Of a DNA stretch of 64,000 bases, positions 25,225 through 33,833 are shown in pieces; the stretch's first letter is position 1, and each line of letters starts with the position of its first letter. Under the pieces are notes generated by a model. The model was not told where the DNA came from. It searched no databases and worked only from the letters and a program-made list of their open reading frames with translations. Both the position numbers and the translations under genes were made by a program. Origin of the DNA: Streptomyces sp. NBC_00234 (GTDB lineage Bacteria; Actinomycetota; Actinomycetes; Streptomycetales; Streptomycetaceae); contig NZ_CP108101.1 of the NCBI RefSeq assembly GCF_036195325.1, positions 1,860,001 through 1,924,000 of the forward strand, read 5' to 3'.

Positions 25225-25271
25225 CTAGGACGACAGGCCGTAGGGCCGTCTCCGCCGCGCGGCGGAGACGG
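25225..25271. terminator. Degenerate CTAG element plus perfect 26-bp palindrome
   Basis: CTAGGACGACAGGCCGTAGGGCC (25225-25247) resembles the right end of MITE copy 2 with changes. It is followed by a perfect 26-bp palindrome at 25246-25271 (CCGTCTCCGCCGC and its complement). It lies after the GNAT stop and probably terminates that operon. Confidence 0.6.
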
Positions 25272-25323
25272 ATCGTCGTGGAGCAGGACGTGCCGGAGCG
25301 CCCGGCCCGGAAGCGTGGGCGTC

Positions 25324-26355
25324 ATGACGAAGACACCGCTCGAATCCCGCTCCCACTCCCCCGTCGCACCACCCGTCGGCCCCGGCCGTGCCCGCACCGT
25401 GCTCAGGAACATCGCGATCGCGTCCTGTCTGCCGTACCTCGCGCTCAAGACGGCCTGGATCGCGGGCAGTCACGTGGGCATCCCGGACGGCAGCTCGCTC
25501 CTCGACCAGCGCACCACGATGGTCGTCGCCAACGGCGCGACCATGCTGATGGACGGATCGGTCGTCCTGATCGCCCTGCTCCTCACCCAGGCCCGTGGGC
25601 TGCGCGTCCCCGCCTGGCTGATGGCTCTGCCGATGTGGGTCGCGACCGGGCTGCTCCTGCCGATCATGACCGGCTTCCCGGTGCAGCTCCTGGTCGCGCT
25701 CCTCGGCGGCGGGACACCATCGACCGCGAACGCCGGCCGGCGCCCCTTCCTCGACGACTGGGTCTTCGGCGTCGTCTACACCGGCTTCATCGTCCAGGGC
25801 CTCGCGCTCGGCGCCCTGTTCGTGCTCTACGCCACGGACCGCTGGGGCCATCTCTGGCAGGGCGCCCTGCGTGACCTCCCGGACAGTCCCACCACCCCGG
25901 TCCTGCGTCTCGGCGCCGTGGTGGTGACCGTGCTCGCCCTGGTGCCCGGCACGATGCATCTGCTGTGGGCCGCCGGCAGCACGGCCGCTCTCAACGCGAC
26001 CCGGATCGAGGAACGCACCAGCGGCTTCTACGCCCTCCAGGCGGTCGACGTGCTGTTCGTCGCCGCGACCGTCGCCGGAGTGCTGCTGCTCGCCTTCCGC
26101 CGCGGCGGAAGACTCCCGCTCCGGGTGCCGCTCGCCCTGGCCTGGGGCGGTTCGGCCGCGCTGGCCTGCTGGGGCGGCTGGATGAGCATCGCCTCGCTGA
26201 CCGAGGTCCAGGAGATCGGCGACCAGCCGACCACCGGCATGGTCCTGCTCTACGCTGTGCGGATGCTGGTCGGAGCGCTGGTGGTCACCCAGGGCGCGTA
26301 CTTCTTCGCGGAGCGGTCCGCCGCGGCGGCGCGGCCGTCAGGACCGCGCCGGTGA
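25324..26355 (+). CDS. Multi-pass membrane protein linked to a two-component system
   Basis: A 343-aa protein of unrecognised family with about eight hydrophobic helices (IAIASCLPYLALKTAWIAG; GSVVLIALLLTQ; WLMALPMWVATGLLLPIM; VLRLGAVVVTVLALVPGTMHLLW; LPLRVPLALAWGGSAALACW; VRMLVGALVVTQGAYFFA). Its stop overlaps the histidine kinase GTG by four bases (GTGA), so it is in one operon with the two-component pair and may be an accessory sensor or a regulated transporter. ATG 25324 is chosen; GTG 25315 is an alternative. Confidence 0.72.
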   Translation: MTKTPLESRSHSPVAPPVGPGRARTVLRNIAIASCLPYLALKTAWIAGSHVGIPDGSSLLDQRTTMVVANGATMLMDGSVVLIALLLTQARGLRVPAWLMALPMWVATGLLLPIMTGFPVQLLVALLGGGTPSTANAGRRPFLDDWVFGVVYTGFIVQGLALGALFVLYATDRWGHLWQGALRDLPDSPTTPVLRLGAVVVTVLALVPGTMHLLWAAGSTAALNATRIEERTSGFYALQAVDVLFVAATVAGVLLLAFRRGGRLPLRVPLALAWGGSAALACWGGWMSIASLTEVQEIGDQPTTGMVLLYAVRMLVGALVVTQGAYFFAERSAAAARPSGPRR

Positions 26356-27602
26356 CCCTGCTCATCGGGCGGCGGGCCCGGCTGCGCTGGCTGCACCTGA
26401 TCATCGGCGGCGCGCTGCTCATGCCGTACTTCCTCGTCGGTTCGGTGGTCGTCGGCTCGTACAGCGGGGACAGCGATCTCTTCTCCTCCCCCGCCGCCCA
26501 GCTGACCGCGTTCGCGATCGCCCTGCCGCTGGCCGCGGTCACCGGTTTCTTCCCGCTCGTGCGCCCCCTGTCGGTGGCGGCGGCCCGCGCACTGTGCGGC
26601 ATCCGGGCGGACCTGCTCGCCGACGGGCCGGCCAGGACCGGGCAGGCGAAGGTCCGGGCGGCGGGCTGGTACACGCTGCACCTGGGACTCGGCGGCGTCA
26701 TCAGCGGGCTGACGCTGGCACTGACGCCGTACGCGGTGGCCGTGACGGTGGCGCCCTTCTTCGCGACGGTACGCACCTCCCAGGCGCTCCGCCTGCCCGA
26801 GGCGCTGGACCGGCCGTGGTTCCTGGCCCTGGCTCCGGCCGTCGGCATCGCGCTGCTGGTCGCGATGGCGGGCTGCGCGGCGGCGGCCGGGGCGCTGCTG
26901 GCCCGTCGGGCACCGGCGTTGCTGGGGCCCACGCCCGACGACCGGCTGGCCGCCGCCGAGCGCCGGGCCGCCGATCTGGCGGTACGCAACCGGCTCGCCC
27001 GGGAACTGCACGACTCCGTCGGCCATGCGCTCAGCGCGGTCACCCTCCAGGCCGGTGCCGCACGCAGGGTCCTGGACAGCGATGTCGAGTTCGTACGGGA
27101 GGCACTGACCGCCATCGAGGAGACCACCCGGCGCACGGTCGGTGAACTCGACTCCGTGCTCGGCCTGTTGCGGCAGGGCGAGGACGGCCCGGCGGGTGCG
27201 GCGGGTCCCGGACTGGACGCGCTCGACGGGCTGCTGGCGCACTGCGGGGTCCCCGTCTCGTACGTGGCGCAGGGCGATCCGGGCGCGGTCGAGGAGACCG
27301 TGTCGAGAGAGGCGTACAGGATCGTGCAGGAGGGACTGAGCAACGCGCTGCGGCACGGCGCGGCCGGCGCTCCGGTGGAACTGCGGATCGCGGTGCGCGA
27401 CGAGGGCGTGGAGATCACGATGGAGAACCCGCTGCCCGAACGGCCCCCGGTGGTGCGGCCCGGCGGAGGCCGCGGGCTGCGCGGCATCGAGGAACGGGCC
27501 ATGCTGCTCGGCGGCGGTACGGGGGCCGGGCCGAGCGAAGGAGGGGTGTGGCGGCTGACCGCCCGCCTCCCCGGCCACCGTCCCGAACAGGAGAGTCGAT
27601 GA
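26352..27602 (+). CDS. Two-component sensor histidine kinase (NarL/DesK-type)
   Basis: A 416-aa membrane kinase with about four N-terminal transmembrane helices (residues about 12-35, 52-75, 108-135 and 157-185). A HisKA_3 dimerisation domain carries the phospho-accepting H220 in RELHDSVGHALSA. A HATPase domain follows (EGLSNALRHGAAGAPVELRI; GGGRGLRGIEERAMLLGG). It starts within the stop of the upstream membrane protein and ends within the start of the response regulator (ATGA). The signal is unknown. Confidence 0.92.
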   Translation: MTLLIGRRARLRWLHLIIGGALLMPYFLVGSVVVGSYSGDSDLFSSPAAQLTAFAIALPLAAVTGFFPLVRPLSVAAARALCGIRADLLADGPARTGQAKVRAAGWYTLHLGLGGVISGLTLALTPYAVAVTVAPFFATVRTSQALRLPEALDRPWFLALAPAVGIALLVAMAGCAAAAGALLARRAPALLGPTPDDRLAAAERRAADLAVRNRLARELHDSVGHALSAVTLQAGAARRVLDSDVEFVREALTAIEETTRRTVGELDSVLGLLRQGEDGPAGAAGPGLDALDGLLAHCGVPVSYVAQGDPGAVEETVSREAYRIVQEGLSNALRHGAAGAPVELRIAVRDEGVEITMENPLPERPPVVRPGGGRGLRGIEERAMLLGGGTGAGPSEGGVWRLTARLPGHRPEQESR

Positions 27603-28285
27603 GCGACACGGTCCGGATCGTCCTCGCCGACGACGAGCGCATGGTCCGTACGGCGCTGCGCGTGATCCTGGACGCCGAGGACGGCCTGGAGGTCGTCGGC
27701 GAAGCGGCCACCGGCGCCGAAGCGGTCTCCCTCGTGCGGCAGCTGCGCCCCGACGTGGTGCTCATGGACGTACGGATGCCGGAGATCGACGGCATCCGGG
27801 CCACCGAACAGATTCTCGGCGCGCCCGGCACTCCCCCGCGGATCGTCGTCGTCACCACCTTCGAGAACGACTCCTACGTGTACGAAGCGCTGCGCGCCGG
27901 AGCCGCGGGCTTCCTGCTGAAGCGGGCCGCCGCCGAGGACCTGGTCCAGGCGGTGCGGCTGGTCGCCCGCAGCGACTCGCTGCTCTTCCCCGCCGCGGTC
28001 CGTGGGCTGGCGGACCGGTACGGGGCGCGGCAGGCCCCGGCCGCGCCGTGGGTGGCGCGGCTCACCGACCGGGAGGCGGCGGTGCTGCGGCTGATGGTGG
28101 CGGGCCTGGCCAACGCGGAGATCGCCGGACGTATGGGCGTGGGGGTGGCGACGGTGAAGACGCATGTGGCGGCCGTGCTCGCGAAGACGGGTGCCCGGGA
28201 CCGAACACAGGCGGTGATCGTGGCGTACGAATCCGGTTTCGTCGCCCCCGGCCGGACCGCGGGGCCACCCGCCGGGGGCCGGTGA
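27599..28285 (+). CDS. Two-component response regulator (NarL/LuxR-type)
   Basis: A 228-aa regulator. The receiver domain (residues about 5-120) has the acidic pair D11/D12, phospho-acceptor D57 in VVLMDVRMPEIDG, and K at about 109 in GFLLKRAAAED. The LuxR-type HTH (about 155-215) reads LTDREAAVLRLMVAGLANAEIAGRMGVGVATVKTHVAAVLAKTGARDRTQ in sequence blocks. It is translationally coupled to its kinase. The transpeptidase gene 63 bases downstream may be part of its regulon. Confidence 0.93.
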   Translation: MSDTVRIVLADDERMVRTALRVILDAEDGLEVVGEAATGAEAVSLVRQLRPDVVLMDVRMPEIDGIRATEQILGAPGTPPRIVVVTTFENDSYVYEALRAGAAGFLLKRAAAEDLVQAVRLVARSDSLLFPAAVRGLADRYGARQAPAAPWVARLTDREAAVLRLMVAGLANAEIAGRMGVGVATVKTHVAAVLAKTGARDRTQAVIVAYESGFVAPGRTAGPPAGGR

Positions 28286-28348
28286 GAAAAGGGTGAGAAG
28301 GGGCACAGACGGGAACGTCCCGCACGGTCCCGCTCGTCCCCCCAGCAG

Positions 28349-29800
28349 ATGAACAAGACGATCAGGCATGCTTCGGTCTTCTGTCTGCTGATGGTTCTCG
28401 CCCTGCTGGTGCGGGCGACCTGGGTGCAGGCGTACGAGGGCCGGGCGCTCGCAGACGACGAACACAACCGGCGGAACACGATCGCGCAGTACGCGCAGCC
28501 GCTCGGTGACATCATCGTGGCCGGTTCCCCGGTCACCGGATCGAAGAGGACGAGTGGCGGCGATCTCCAGTACAAGCGCACCTACACGCAGGGCGAGCTG
28601 TACGCGGCCGTCACCGGCTACAGCTCGCAGGCGTACGGGGCCACCCAGCTCGAAGGCATCTACAGCGACGTCCTCGACGGCACCGACGACCGGCTGAAGA
28701 ACCCCGCCGACGTGATCACCGGCAGGCAGACCACGCCGGGCAACGTACTGACGACGATCGACCCGGACGTCCAGAAGGCCGCCTACGAGGCCCTGGGCGA
28801 CGACAAGGGCGCCGCCGTCGCGATGGACCCGGAGACCGGCCGGATCCTGGGCATGGTCTCCTCCCCCTCGTACGACCCCTCCGACATCAGCGGGACGACG
28901 GACGGCGACACCTGGCAGAAGCTGCTGGACGACAAGGACAAGCCGCTGGTCAACCGGGCGCTGCGACAGCCCCTCGCCCCGGGCTCGACGTTCAAGCTGG
29001 TCGTCGCCGCGGCGGCGCTGGAAAACGGTCTGTACGACTCGGTCGACGTGCCGACGGACAGCCCCGACCCGTACACCCTGCCCGGGACCACCACCGTCCT
29101 GAAGAACGAGAACACGGCGGCCCCCTGCGAGAACGCCACCCTGCGCACGGCGCTCAAGTACTCCTGCAACAACGTGTTCGCCAAGACGGCCGCGGATCTG
29201 GGCCAGGACAAGGTGAAGGCGACGGCGGACGCCTTCGGTTTCGACACCAAGGAACTGGACGTACCGGTGCGGGCTTCGGAGAGCGTCTACCCGACCGGCA
29301 TGGACAAGGCGCAGACGGCGCTGACGGGCATCGGCCAGTTCGAGGTGACCGCCACCCCGATGCAGATGGCGATGGTCTCGGCGGCGATCGCCAACGGCGG
29401 CGAGCTGGCCGCCCCGCACATGGTCTCCGCGGTGACGGACGCCGACGGCGCCGCACTGGAGGAGTTCCCGGACGGGGACACCGAGCGGGTGGTGTCGGAG
29501 TCGACGGCCGAGCAGCTGCGCAGCGCGATGGTCACCGTCGTCGAGGAGGGCACCGGTACCAACGCCCGGATCGCGGGGGCCGAGGTCGGCGGCAAGACGG
29601 GAACCGCGCAGAACGGGGTGGACAACAGCAACACCCCGTACGCCTGGTTCACCTCGTACGCCAAGGACAAGTCCAGCGGCAAGGAGGTCGCGGTCGCCGT
29701 GATCGTCGAGGACTCGGGCTCGGCCAGGTCCGAGGTCAGCGGCAACGGGCTCGCGGCGCCGATCGCCCAGAAGATGATGAAGGCGGCGCTCCAGGACTGA
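28349..29800 (+). CDS. Penicillin-binding protein 2-type transpeptidase (PbpA-like)
   Basis: A 483-aa single-pass class B PBP that would cross-link peptidoglycan. An uncleaved N-terminal anchor (residues about 8-24) precedes a short N-terminal domain and the transpeptidase domain. The active-site motifs are S213-T-F-K216 (PGSTFK), S273-C-N275 (YSCNN) and GGKTGTAQN near residue 415. The size and motifs match PbpA, normally encoded beside an FtsW/RodA gene and pknB in actinomycetes. This copy has no such partner and instead follows a two-component system, which suggests a paralogue with its own regulation. Confidence 0.9.
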   Translation: MNKTIRHASVFCLLMVLALLVRATWVQAYEGRALADDEHNRRNTIAQYAQPLGDIIVAGSPVTGSKRTSGGDLQYKRTYTQGELYAAVTGYSSQAYGATQLEGIYSDVLDGTDDRLKNPADVITGRQTTPGNVLTTIDPDVQKAAYEALGDDKGAAVAMDPETGRILGMVSSPSYDPSDISGTTDGDTWQKLLDDKDKPLVNRALRQPLAPGSTFKLVVAAAALENGLYDSVDVPTDSPDPYTLPGTTTVLKNENTAAPCENATLRTALKYSCNNVFAKTAADLGQDKVKATADAFGFDTKELDVPVRASESVYPTGMDKAQTALTGIGQFEVTATPMQMAMVSAAIANGGELAAPHMVSAVTDADGAALEEFPDGDTERVVSESTAEQLRSAMVTVVEEGTGTNARIAGAEVGGKTGTAQNGVDNSNTPYAWFTSYAKDKSSGKEVAVAVIVEDSGSARSEVSGNGLAAPIAQKMMKAALQD

Positions 29801-29802
29801 AG

Positions 29803-29839
29803 CGGCTCCGGCACCACCCCACGGGCGGTGCCGGAGCCG
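29803..29839. terminator. Bidirectional terminator between convergent pbpA-like and permease genes
   Basis: A perfect 13-bp stem (CGGCTCCGGCACC at 29803-29815 with its complement at 29827-29839) and an 11-base loop occupy almost the whole gap between the two stops. Confidence 0.9.
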
Positions 29840-29844
29840 GTTCG

Positions 29845-31299
29845 CTACTTCACACCGAGCAGCTGCTCGATCGGGTCGATGGCGAAGTACACCGCGAAGA
29901 GCACCGAGGTGCCCCACAGCAGCCAGTGCACCTCGCGCGCCTTGCCGAGGAACGCCTTGATGACGACGTAGGCGATGAAGCCGGCGCCGATGCCATTGGT
30001 GATGGAGTACGTGAACGGCATCACGGCGATGGTCAGGAAGGCCGGGATGGCCACGTCGAAGCGGTCCCAGTCGATGTGCTTGACCTGGGTCATCATCAGG
30101 AAGCCGACCGCGATCAGCGCCGGCGCCGCGGCCTGCATCGGCACCATGGTCAGGACCGGGGTGAGGAAGAGGGCGAGCGCGAACAGACCGCCGGTGATCA
30201 GGTTGGCGAATCCGGTGCGCGCGCCCTCGCCGACGCCCGCGGCGGACTCGATGTAGGTCGTGGCGGACGAGGCGGAGGCCGCACCGCCCGCGACGGCAGC
30301 CGCGCCGTCGATGAGCAGCACCCGGCCCAGGCCCGGGACCTGGCCACGCTCGTCGAGCAGGCCGGCCTCGGCCGTGACGCCGACGACGGTGCCCATGGTG
30401 TCGAAGAAGTCCGACAGGATCAGGGTGAAGACCAGGAGCACCACGGTCAGCACGCTCACCTGCCCGAAGGAGCCGAACAGGTCGAAGTTGCCGAGGAGCC
30501 CGAAGTCCGGCGAGGCGACGATCTCGTCCGGCATCTGGGGCACGGTCAGGCCCCAGGACTTGACGTCGGCGAGCTCGTTGACGATCACGGCGACCACGGT
30601 CATCAGGACGATGCTGATGAGGATCGCGCCCTTGACCTTGCGCGCGAGCAGCACGATCGTCAGAAGCAACCCGGCGCAGAAGACCAGCATGGGCCAGCCG
30701 GTCAGCGTGCCGGTGCCGAGCTGGACCGGCACGGTGGTCTGGGCGATGTCCGGGATACGGGTGACGAATCCGGCGTCGACGAAGCCGATGAAGGCGATGA
30801 ACAGGCCGATCCCGACGCTGATGGCTTGCTTGAGCGGCTGCGGAATGGCGTGCATCACCGCCTCGCGCAGACCCGTCAGGACGAGCACGCAGATCAGCAG
30901 GCCCTCGAGCACGATGAGACCCATCGCGTCGTCCCAGCTCATGAGCGGCGCGATCTGGAAGGCGACGACGGCGTTGAGTCCGAGTCCGGCCGCCAGAGCC
31001 AGCGGCAGATTGCCGCCCACGCCCATGATCACTGTCATCACGGCGGCCACCAGAGCCGTGGCCGTGACGAGTTGGACCGGATCGAGCTGGTCGCCGAACT
31101 TGTCCTTGGCGCTGCCCAGAATGATCGGGTTGAGGACGAGGATGTACGCCATCGTGAAGAACGTGGCGAAGCCGCCGCGTATCTCCGTCGCGTACGTCGA
31201 ACCGCGCTCCGATATACGGAAGAAGCGGTCCACCGCCGATCCGGATCCCACGGCGGGCGGTCTTACAGAATCCGCCTTGCCGGTCGCGCTGGTCTGCAT
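29845..31299 (-). CDS. Purine (adenine/guanine/hypoxanthine) permease, NCS2/AzgA family
   Basis: A 484-aa proton-coupled nucleobase importer with 12-14 hydrophobic segments. AzgA-group features are RGGFATFFTMAYILVLNPIIL near the N-terminus and SSATTYIESAAGVGEGARTGFANL in the middle. ATG 31299 has AGGAGA 6 bases upstream; a longer in-frame start at 31449 would add 50 residues without hydrophobic or family character. It forms a single-gene unit facing the divergent HTH regulator. Confidence 0.9.
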   Translation of the reverse strand: MQTSATGKADSVRPPAVGSGSAVDRFFRISERGSTYATEIRGGFATFFTMAYILVLNPIILGSAKDKFGDQLDPVQLVTATALVAAVMTVIMGVGGNLPLALAAGLGLNAVVAFQIAPLMSWDDAMGLIVLEGLLICVLVLTGLREAVMHAIPQPLKQAISVGIGLFIAFIGFVDAGFVTRIPDIAQTTVPVQLGTGTLTGWPMLVFCAGLLLTIVLLARKVKGAILISIVLMTVVAVIVNELADVKSWGLTVPQMPDEIVASPDFGLLGNFDLFGSFGQVSVLTVVLLVFTLILSDFFDTMGTVVGVTAEAGLLDERGQVPGLGRVLLIDGAAAVAGGAASASSATTYIESAAGVGEGARTGFANLITGGLFALALFLTPVLTMVPMQAAAPALIAVGFLMMTQVKHIDWDRFDVAIPAFLTIAVMPFTYSITNGIGAGFIAYVVIKAFLGKAREVHWLLWGTSVLFAVYFAIDPIEQLLGVK

Positions 31300-31597
31300 G
31301 GTTTCTCCTGTGTTGACGGATGAGGGGAGGGCGCGTACCCCCTGCGCCGTCGCACGGCACGGAGGGGTCGACACCCTTGTGGGATACGCCGATTGCCGCA
31401 CGGCGGGCGTCGGAAACGAACACACACGCGACAGGCGTGTGCGGATCATACGCGCGGAAGATTCGTAAACTCCCCTGCTCGCGTTACCAGTTCAAAGCGA
31501 TCAAGACACTTCGGGATGCCGCACTCCAGAGCCTTGTCCTGTCGCTTCCTACAGAATTGAGCGAGCCATTCCGATGAAATCCGGAAACTGCCCATAC
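31300..31597. other. Intergenic region between purine permease and double-HTH regulator
   Basis: About 300 bases without a gene. It holds an inverted repeat CACACGC-gacag-GCGTGTG at 31423-31441, possibly an operator or a leader hairpin for the permease. I looked for the conserved core of a purine riboswitch on the minus-strand leader and did not see it. Base composition becomes less G+C-rich toward 31480-31590, as expected for promoter DNA. Confidence 0.45.
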
Positions 31598-31609
31598 GTG
31601 CGATCGCAC
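31598..31609. promoter_or_regulatory. Perfect palindrome next to the regulator start
   Basis: GTGCGATCGCAC is a perfect 12-bp palindrome ending 2 bases before the ATG at 31612. Its position would suit autorepression by the double-HTH protein, or block ribosome access as a hairpin. Confidence 0.5.
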
Positions 31610-31611
31610 AC

Positions 31612-32337
31612 ATGAAATCCACGCCCTACCCTGTGGCGGTGCATCAGCCCTCCTCAGCGGAACCAGCACCCCCCTTCAACTCCCGCGCCGCCCGGGTGCT
31701 GCGCGAAAGCCTGGGAATGGCTCCCGGGCACGTGGCCCACGGCATGCGGGCCTCCTACGGGATGACCCACATCACCTCGGACCACATCAGCGCCTGGGAG
31801 CGCGGCACCGCGCTCCCCTCCGCTCCCGAACTCGCGGCGTTAGCAGGGGCGTTGTGGTGTTCGCCGAGCGAACTCATCGGGGCTCCACGGACCTTGCGGG
31901 AGCACCGCCTCGCACGCGGGCTCGCCCTTGAGGACATGGCCCGCTCCACGGGCCTGGACGTCCACGCCTACCAGCACATGGAGTCGACCGGGGAGTGGAC
32001 CGGCACCAGCCGCCAGACCGCGGCACTCGCGGCGGTCCTCTCCCTGAGCCCTAGGGACTTCATCACCGTGACCGGACTGGACGGGGAACTGTCGCAGCTG
32101 CTGCACGACGCCGTCGGTACCCGCTGGCAGGCCCACACCCGCGCGATCGCCCGGCTGCTGTCCGCGGACCGCCGCGCACTGTCGGGCCCGTTGCGCGAGA
32201 TGCACCAGGAGTACCAGGCCCTGATGACGGCGACCCTGAGCAGGGCGGGCGGCTCGTCCGCCTCCGGCGAGGCGGGTCTGCGCTACCTGGAGGAGATCCT
32301 GGACCACTTCTGGTCGAAGTTCCCGCCCGCCCACTGA
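31612..32337 (+). CDS. Double helix-turn-helix (XRE-type) regulator with a TTA codon
   Basis: A 241-aa DNA-binding protein with two XRE-like HTH regions: about residues 27-90 (RVLRESLGMAPGHVAHGMRA...SDHISAWERGTALPS) and about 92-150 (LREHRLARGLALEDMARSTGLDVHAYQHMESTG). A helical C-terminus follows (about 155-238). Codon 77 (31840-31842) is TTA, read only by the bldA tRNA in Streptomyces, so translation should be restricted to late growth or differentiation. There is no clear Shine-Dalgarno before ATG 31612; in-frame GTG codons shortly downstream are alternative starts. Confidence 0.75.
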   Translation: MKSTPYPVAVHQPSSAEPAPPFNSRAARVLRESLGMAPGHVAHGMRASYGMTHITSDHISAWERGTALPSAPELAALAGALWCSPSELIGAPRTLREHRLARGLALEDMARSTGLDVHAYQHMESTGEWTGTSRQTAALAAVLSLSPRDFITVTGLDGELSQLLHDAVGTRWQAHTRAIARLLSADRRALSGPLREMHQEYQALMTATLSRAGGSSASGEAGLRYLEEILDHFWSKFPPAH

Positions 32338-32543
32338 GCGGCGGCGCCCGCGGGCGGCCGGTCTCCGTCCCCGGGGTTCACGTTTTCGCGGTGTTACGCC
32401 TTACTGGGGTCGTACACCCGCGTCGAAGCGCTTCCGGCGTGCGCTGGTACGCTCTCGCCCCGCCTGCTCCCCGCGGGTGGTCCGGGGAACGTACACGACC
32501 GGAAGCCGCACCGACCGGGATTCGACCGCAGAGAGAGGTACCC

Positions 32544-33110
32544 GTGGGCACATCCGTCGACGATGCCGCTGCCGCCGAGTTCCATGAGTTCTTCGAGGCG
32601 CACTACGCCGAACTGGCCCGGCTGGCCCATCTGTTGACCGGCGAGGCCGATGCCGCGGACGATCTGGCGGCGGACGCGCTGATGGCGCTCTGGCACCGCT
32701 GGGACCGGGTGAGGGCCGCCGACCACCCGGCGGCGTACGCGCGGGGAGTCGTCGCCAACCTGGCCCGCACCCGGATACGCAGCGCGGTGCGGGAGCGCCG
32801 CAGGGTCGCCCTGTTCTGGTCGCCGCGCGGGGACGGGCAGGCGGTGGACGACCCCGATGTGCCGGCGGTCGTCGACGTCCAGGAAGCGCTGCGCCGACTG
32901 CCGTTCCGCAAAAGGGCGTGCGTGGTGCTGCGGCACGCCTTCGACCTGTCGGAGCGCGACACCTCGCTGGTCCTCGGGATATCCGTCGGCACGGTGAAGA
33001 GCCAGACCTCGCGCGGTGTCGCGGAGCTGCAGAAGGTGCTCGGCCCGGACGGCGGCGCCGAGCAGGTGCGGGTGGCCGTTGCGGCGCAGCGCGGCGAAGG
33101 AAGGATCTGA
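32544..33110 (+). CDS. ECF-type RNA polymerase sigma factor (SigE family)
   Basis: A 188-aa sigma factor of the actinobacterial SigE-like group. Region 2 (about residues 14-80) includes EFFEAHYAELARLAHLLTG and LAADALMALWHRWDRV. Region 4 (about 115-165) includes RRLPFRKRACVVLRHAFDLSERDTSLVLGISVGTVKSQTSRG. GTG 32544 follows GAGAGAGG at 32531-32538; an in-frame ATG at 32391 would add 51 residues not found in the family. Its stop overlaps the next gene's start (TGATG), the usual layout for a sigma factor and its regulator. Confidence 0.88.
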   Translation: MGTSVDDAAAAEFHEFFEAHYAELARLAHLLTGEADAADDLAADALMALWHRWDRVRAADHPAAYARGVVANLARTRIRSAVRERRRVALFWSPRGDGQAVDDPDVPAVVDVQEALRRLPFRKRACVVLRHAFDLSERDTSLVLGISVGTVKSQTSRGVAELQKVLGPDGGAEQVRVAVAAQRGEGRI

Positions 33111-33823
33111 TGGACGACGAGCTGCGACAACGGCTTCGGGACGCGGCACTGGCCCACCAGCCGGACAGGGAACGCATGCTGGCCCGGGTGGAGCGCGGGA
33201 TGGTGCGGGAAGCTCCGGCCCGCGCCGGACGGACCCGGCGTACCGCGGGTGCCCCGATGCCCTGGCTGCGGGTCGTGGGAGCGACGGTGGCGGTGTGCGG
33301 GGTGCTCGCCGCGGGCACGCTCGCGGTCACCTCCGCGGTCCGCGAGGAGGGGAACGCGCAGCGGGTGGCGGGACCGCCGGCGCCGGCCGCCCCGTCGAAC
33401 GCGCCCGAGCGGGGCCGTGCGCTGCCGGCCGGGGACGGGCCTCTCTGGTCGGACGGCTCGGTGGACCCGCACAGCAACCGCTTCTGGGCGCAGAGCGAGG
33501 TGACGGTGAAGACCGGGGAGCCGCTCTCGGAGCTCACGGTCGAACTCCGGATCGCGCTGACGGGCGGGGTGAACACCACCGGTTCCTGGCGTTCCCTCCC
33601 GGAGGAGGACTTCGCCGCCTCGGCACGGGAGGAGGGCGGTTTCCTCGTCTACCGCTGGTCCCTGAAGCCGGGGCGGACCGTGCGTGCCGGTACGCACACG
33701 TTCGCGGGCCAGTACAACCACGCCGAGGGCGCCCGGGACGCCGGGGACGACGACTACACGGCCCGCGCCCGCGCGTCCGGCGGGCGGGCCGTGGTGGGCG
33801 GGGACTTCGCCCCCGCCCACTGA
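33110..33823 (+). CDS. Single-pass membrane protein, probable sigma-factor partner
   Basis: A 237-aa protein with a cytoplasmic N-terminus of about 50 residues, one transmembrane helix (about 52-77, PWLRVVGATVAVCGVLAAGT) and an extracytoplasmic domain rich in beta-like segments (SEVTVKTGEPLSELTVELRI; TGSWRSLPEEDFAAS). Overlap with the sigma-factor gene suggests an anti-sigma factor or associated sensor, but I see no zinc-binding HxxxCxxC motif in the N-terminus. The outer domain is not one I recognise. Confidence 0.7.
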   Translation: MDDELRQRLRDAALAHQPDRERMLARVERGMVREAPARAGRTRRTAGAPMPWLRVVGATVAVCGVLAAGTLAVTSAVREEGNAQRVAGPPAPAAPSNAPERGRALPAGDGPLWSDGSVDPHSNRFWAQSEVTVKTGEPLSELTVELRIALTGGVNTTGSWRSLPEEDFAASAREEGGFLVYRWSLKPGRTVRAGTHTFAGQYNHAEGARDAGDDDYTARARASGGRAVVGGDFAPAH

Positions 33824-33833
33824 GCGGTCCGGG

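Noticed and set aside
28312..28338. Envelope-stress (SigE-like) promoter GGAAC ... CGTC before the PBP gene
   Set aside because: The spacer is about 18 bases, longer than the usual spacing, and the -10 match is short.
26285..31423. A minus-strand open frame of about 1,700 codons across the two-component, PBP and permease region
   Set aside because: It crosses several plus-strand genes and runs in a different frame from the permease. Low-complexity Arg/Gly/Pro-rich translation, no family signature.
31300..31500. Purine riboswitch in the permease leader
   Set aside because: The conserved core and three-way junction pattern were not found on the minus strand; only a short inverted repeat is present.
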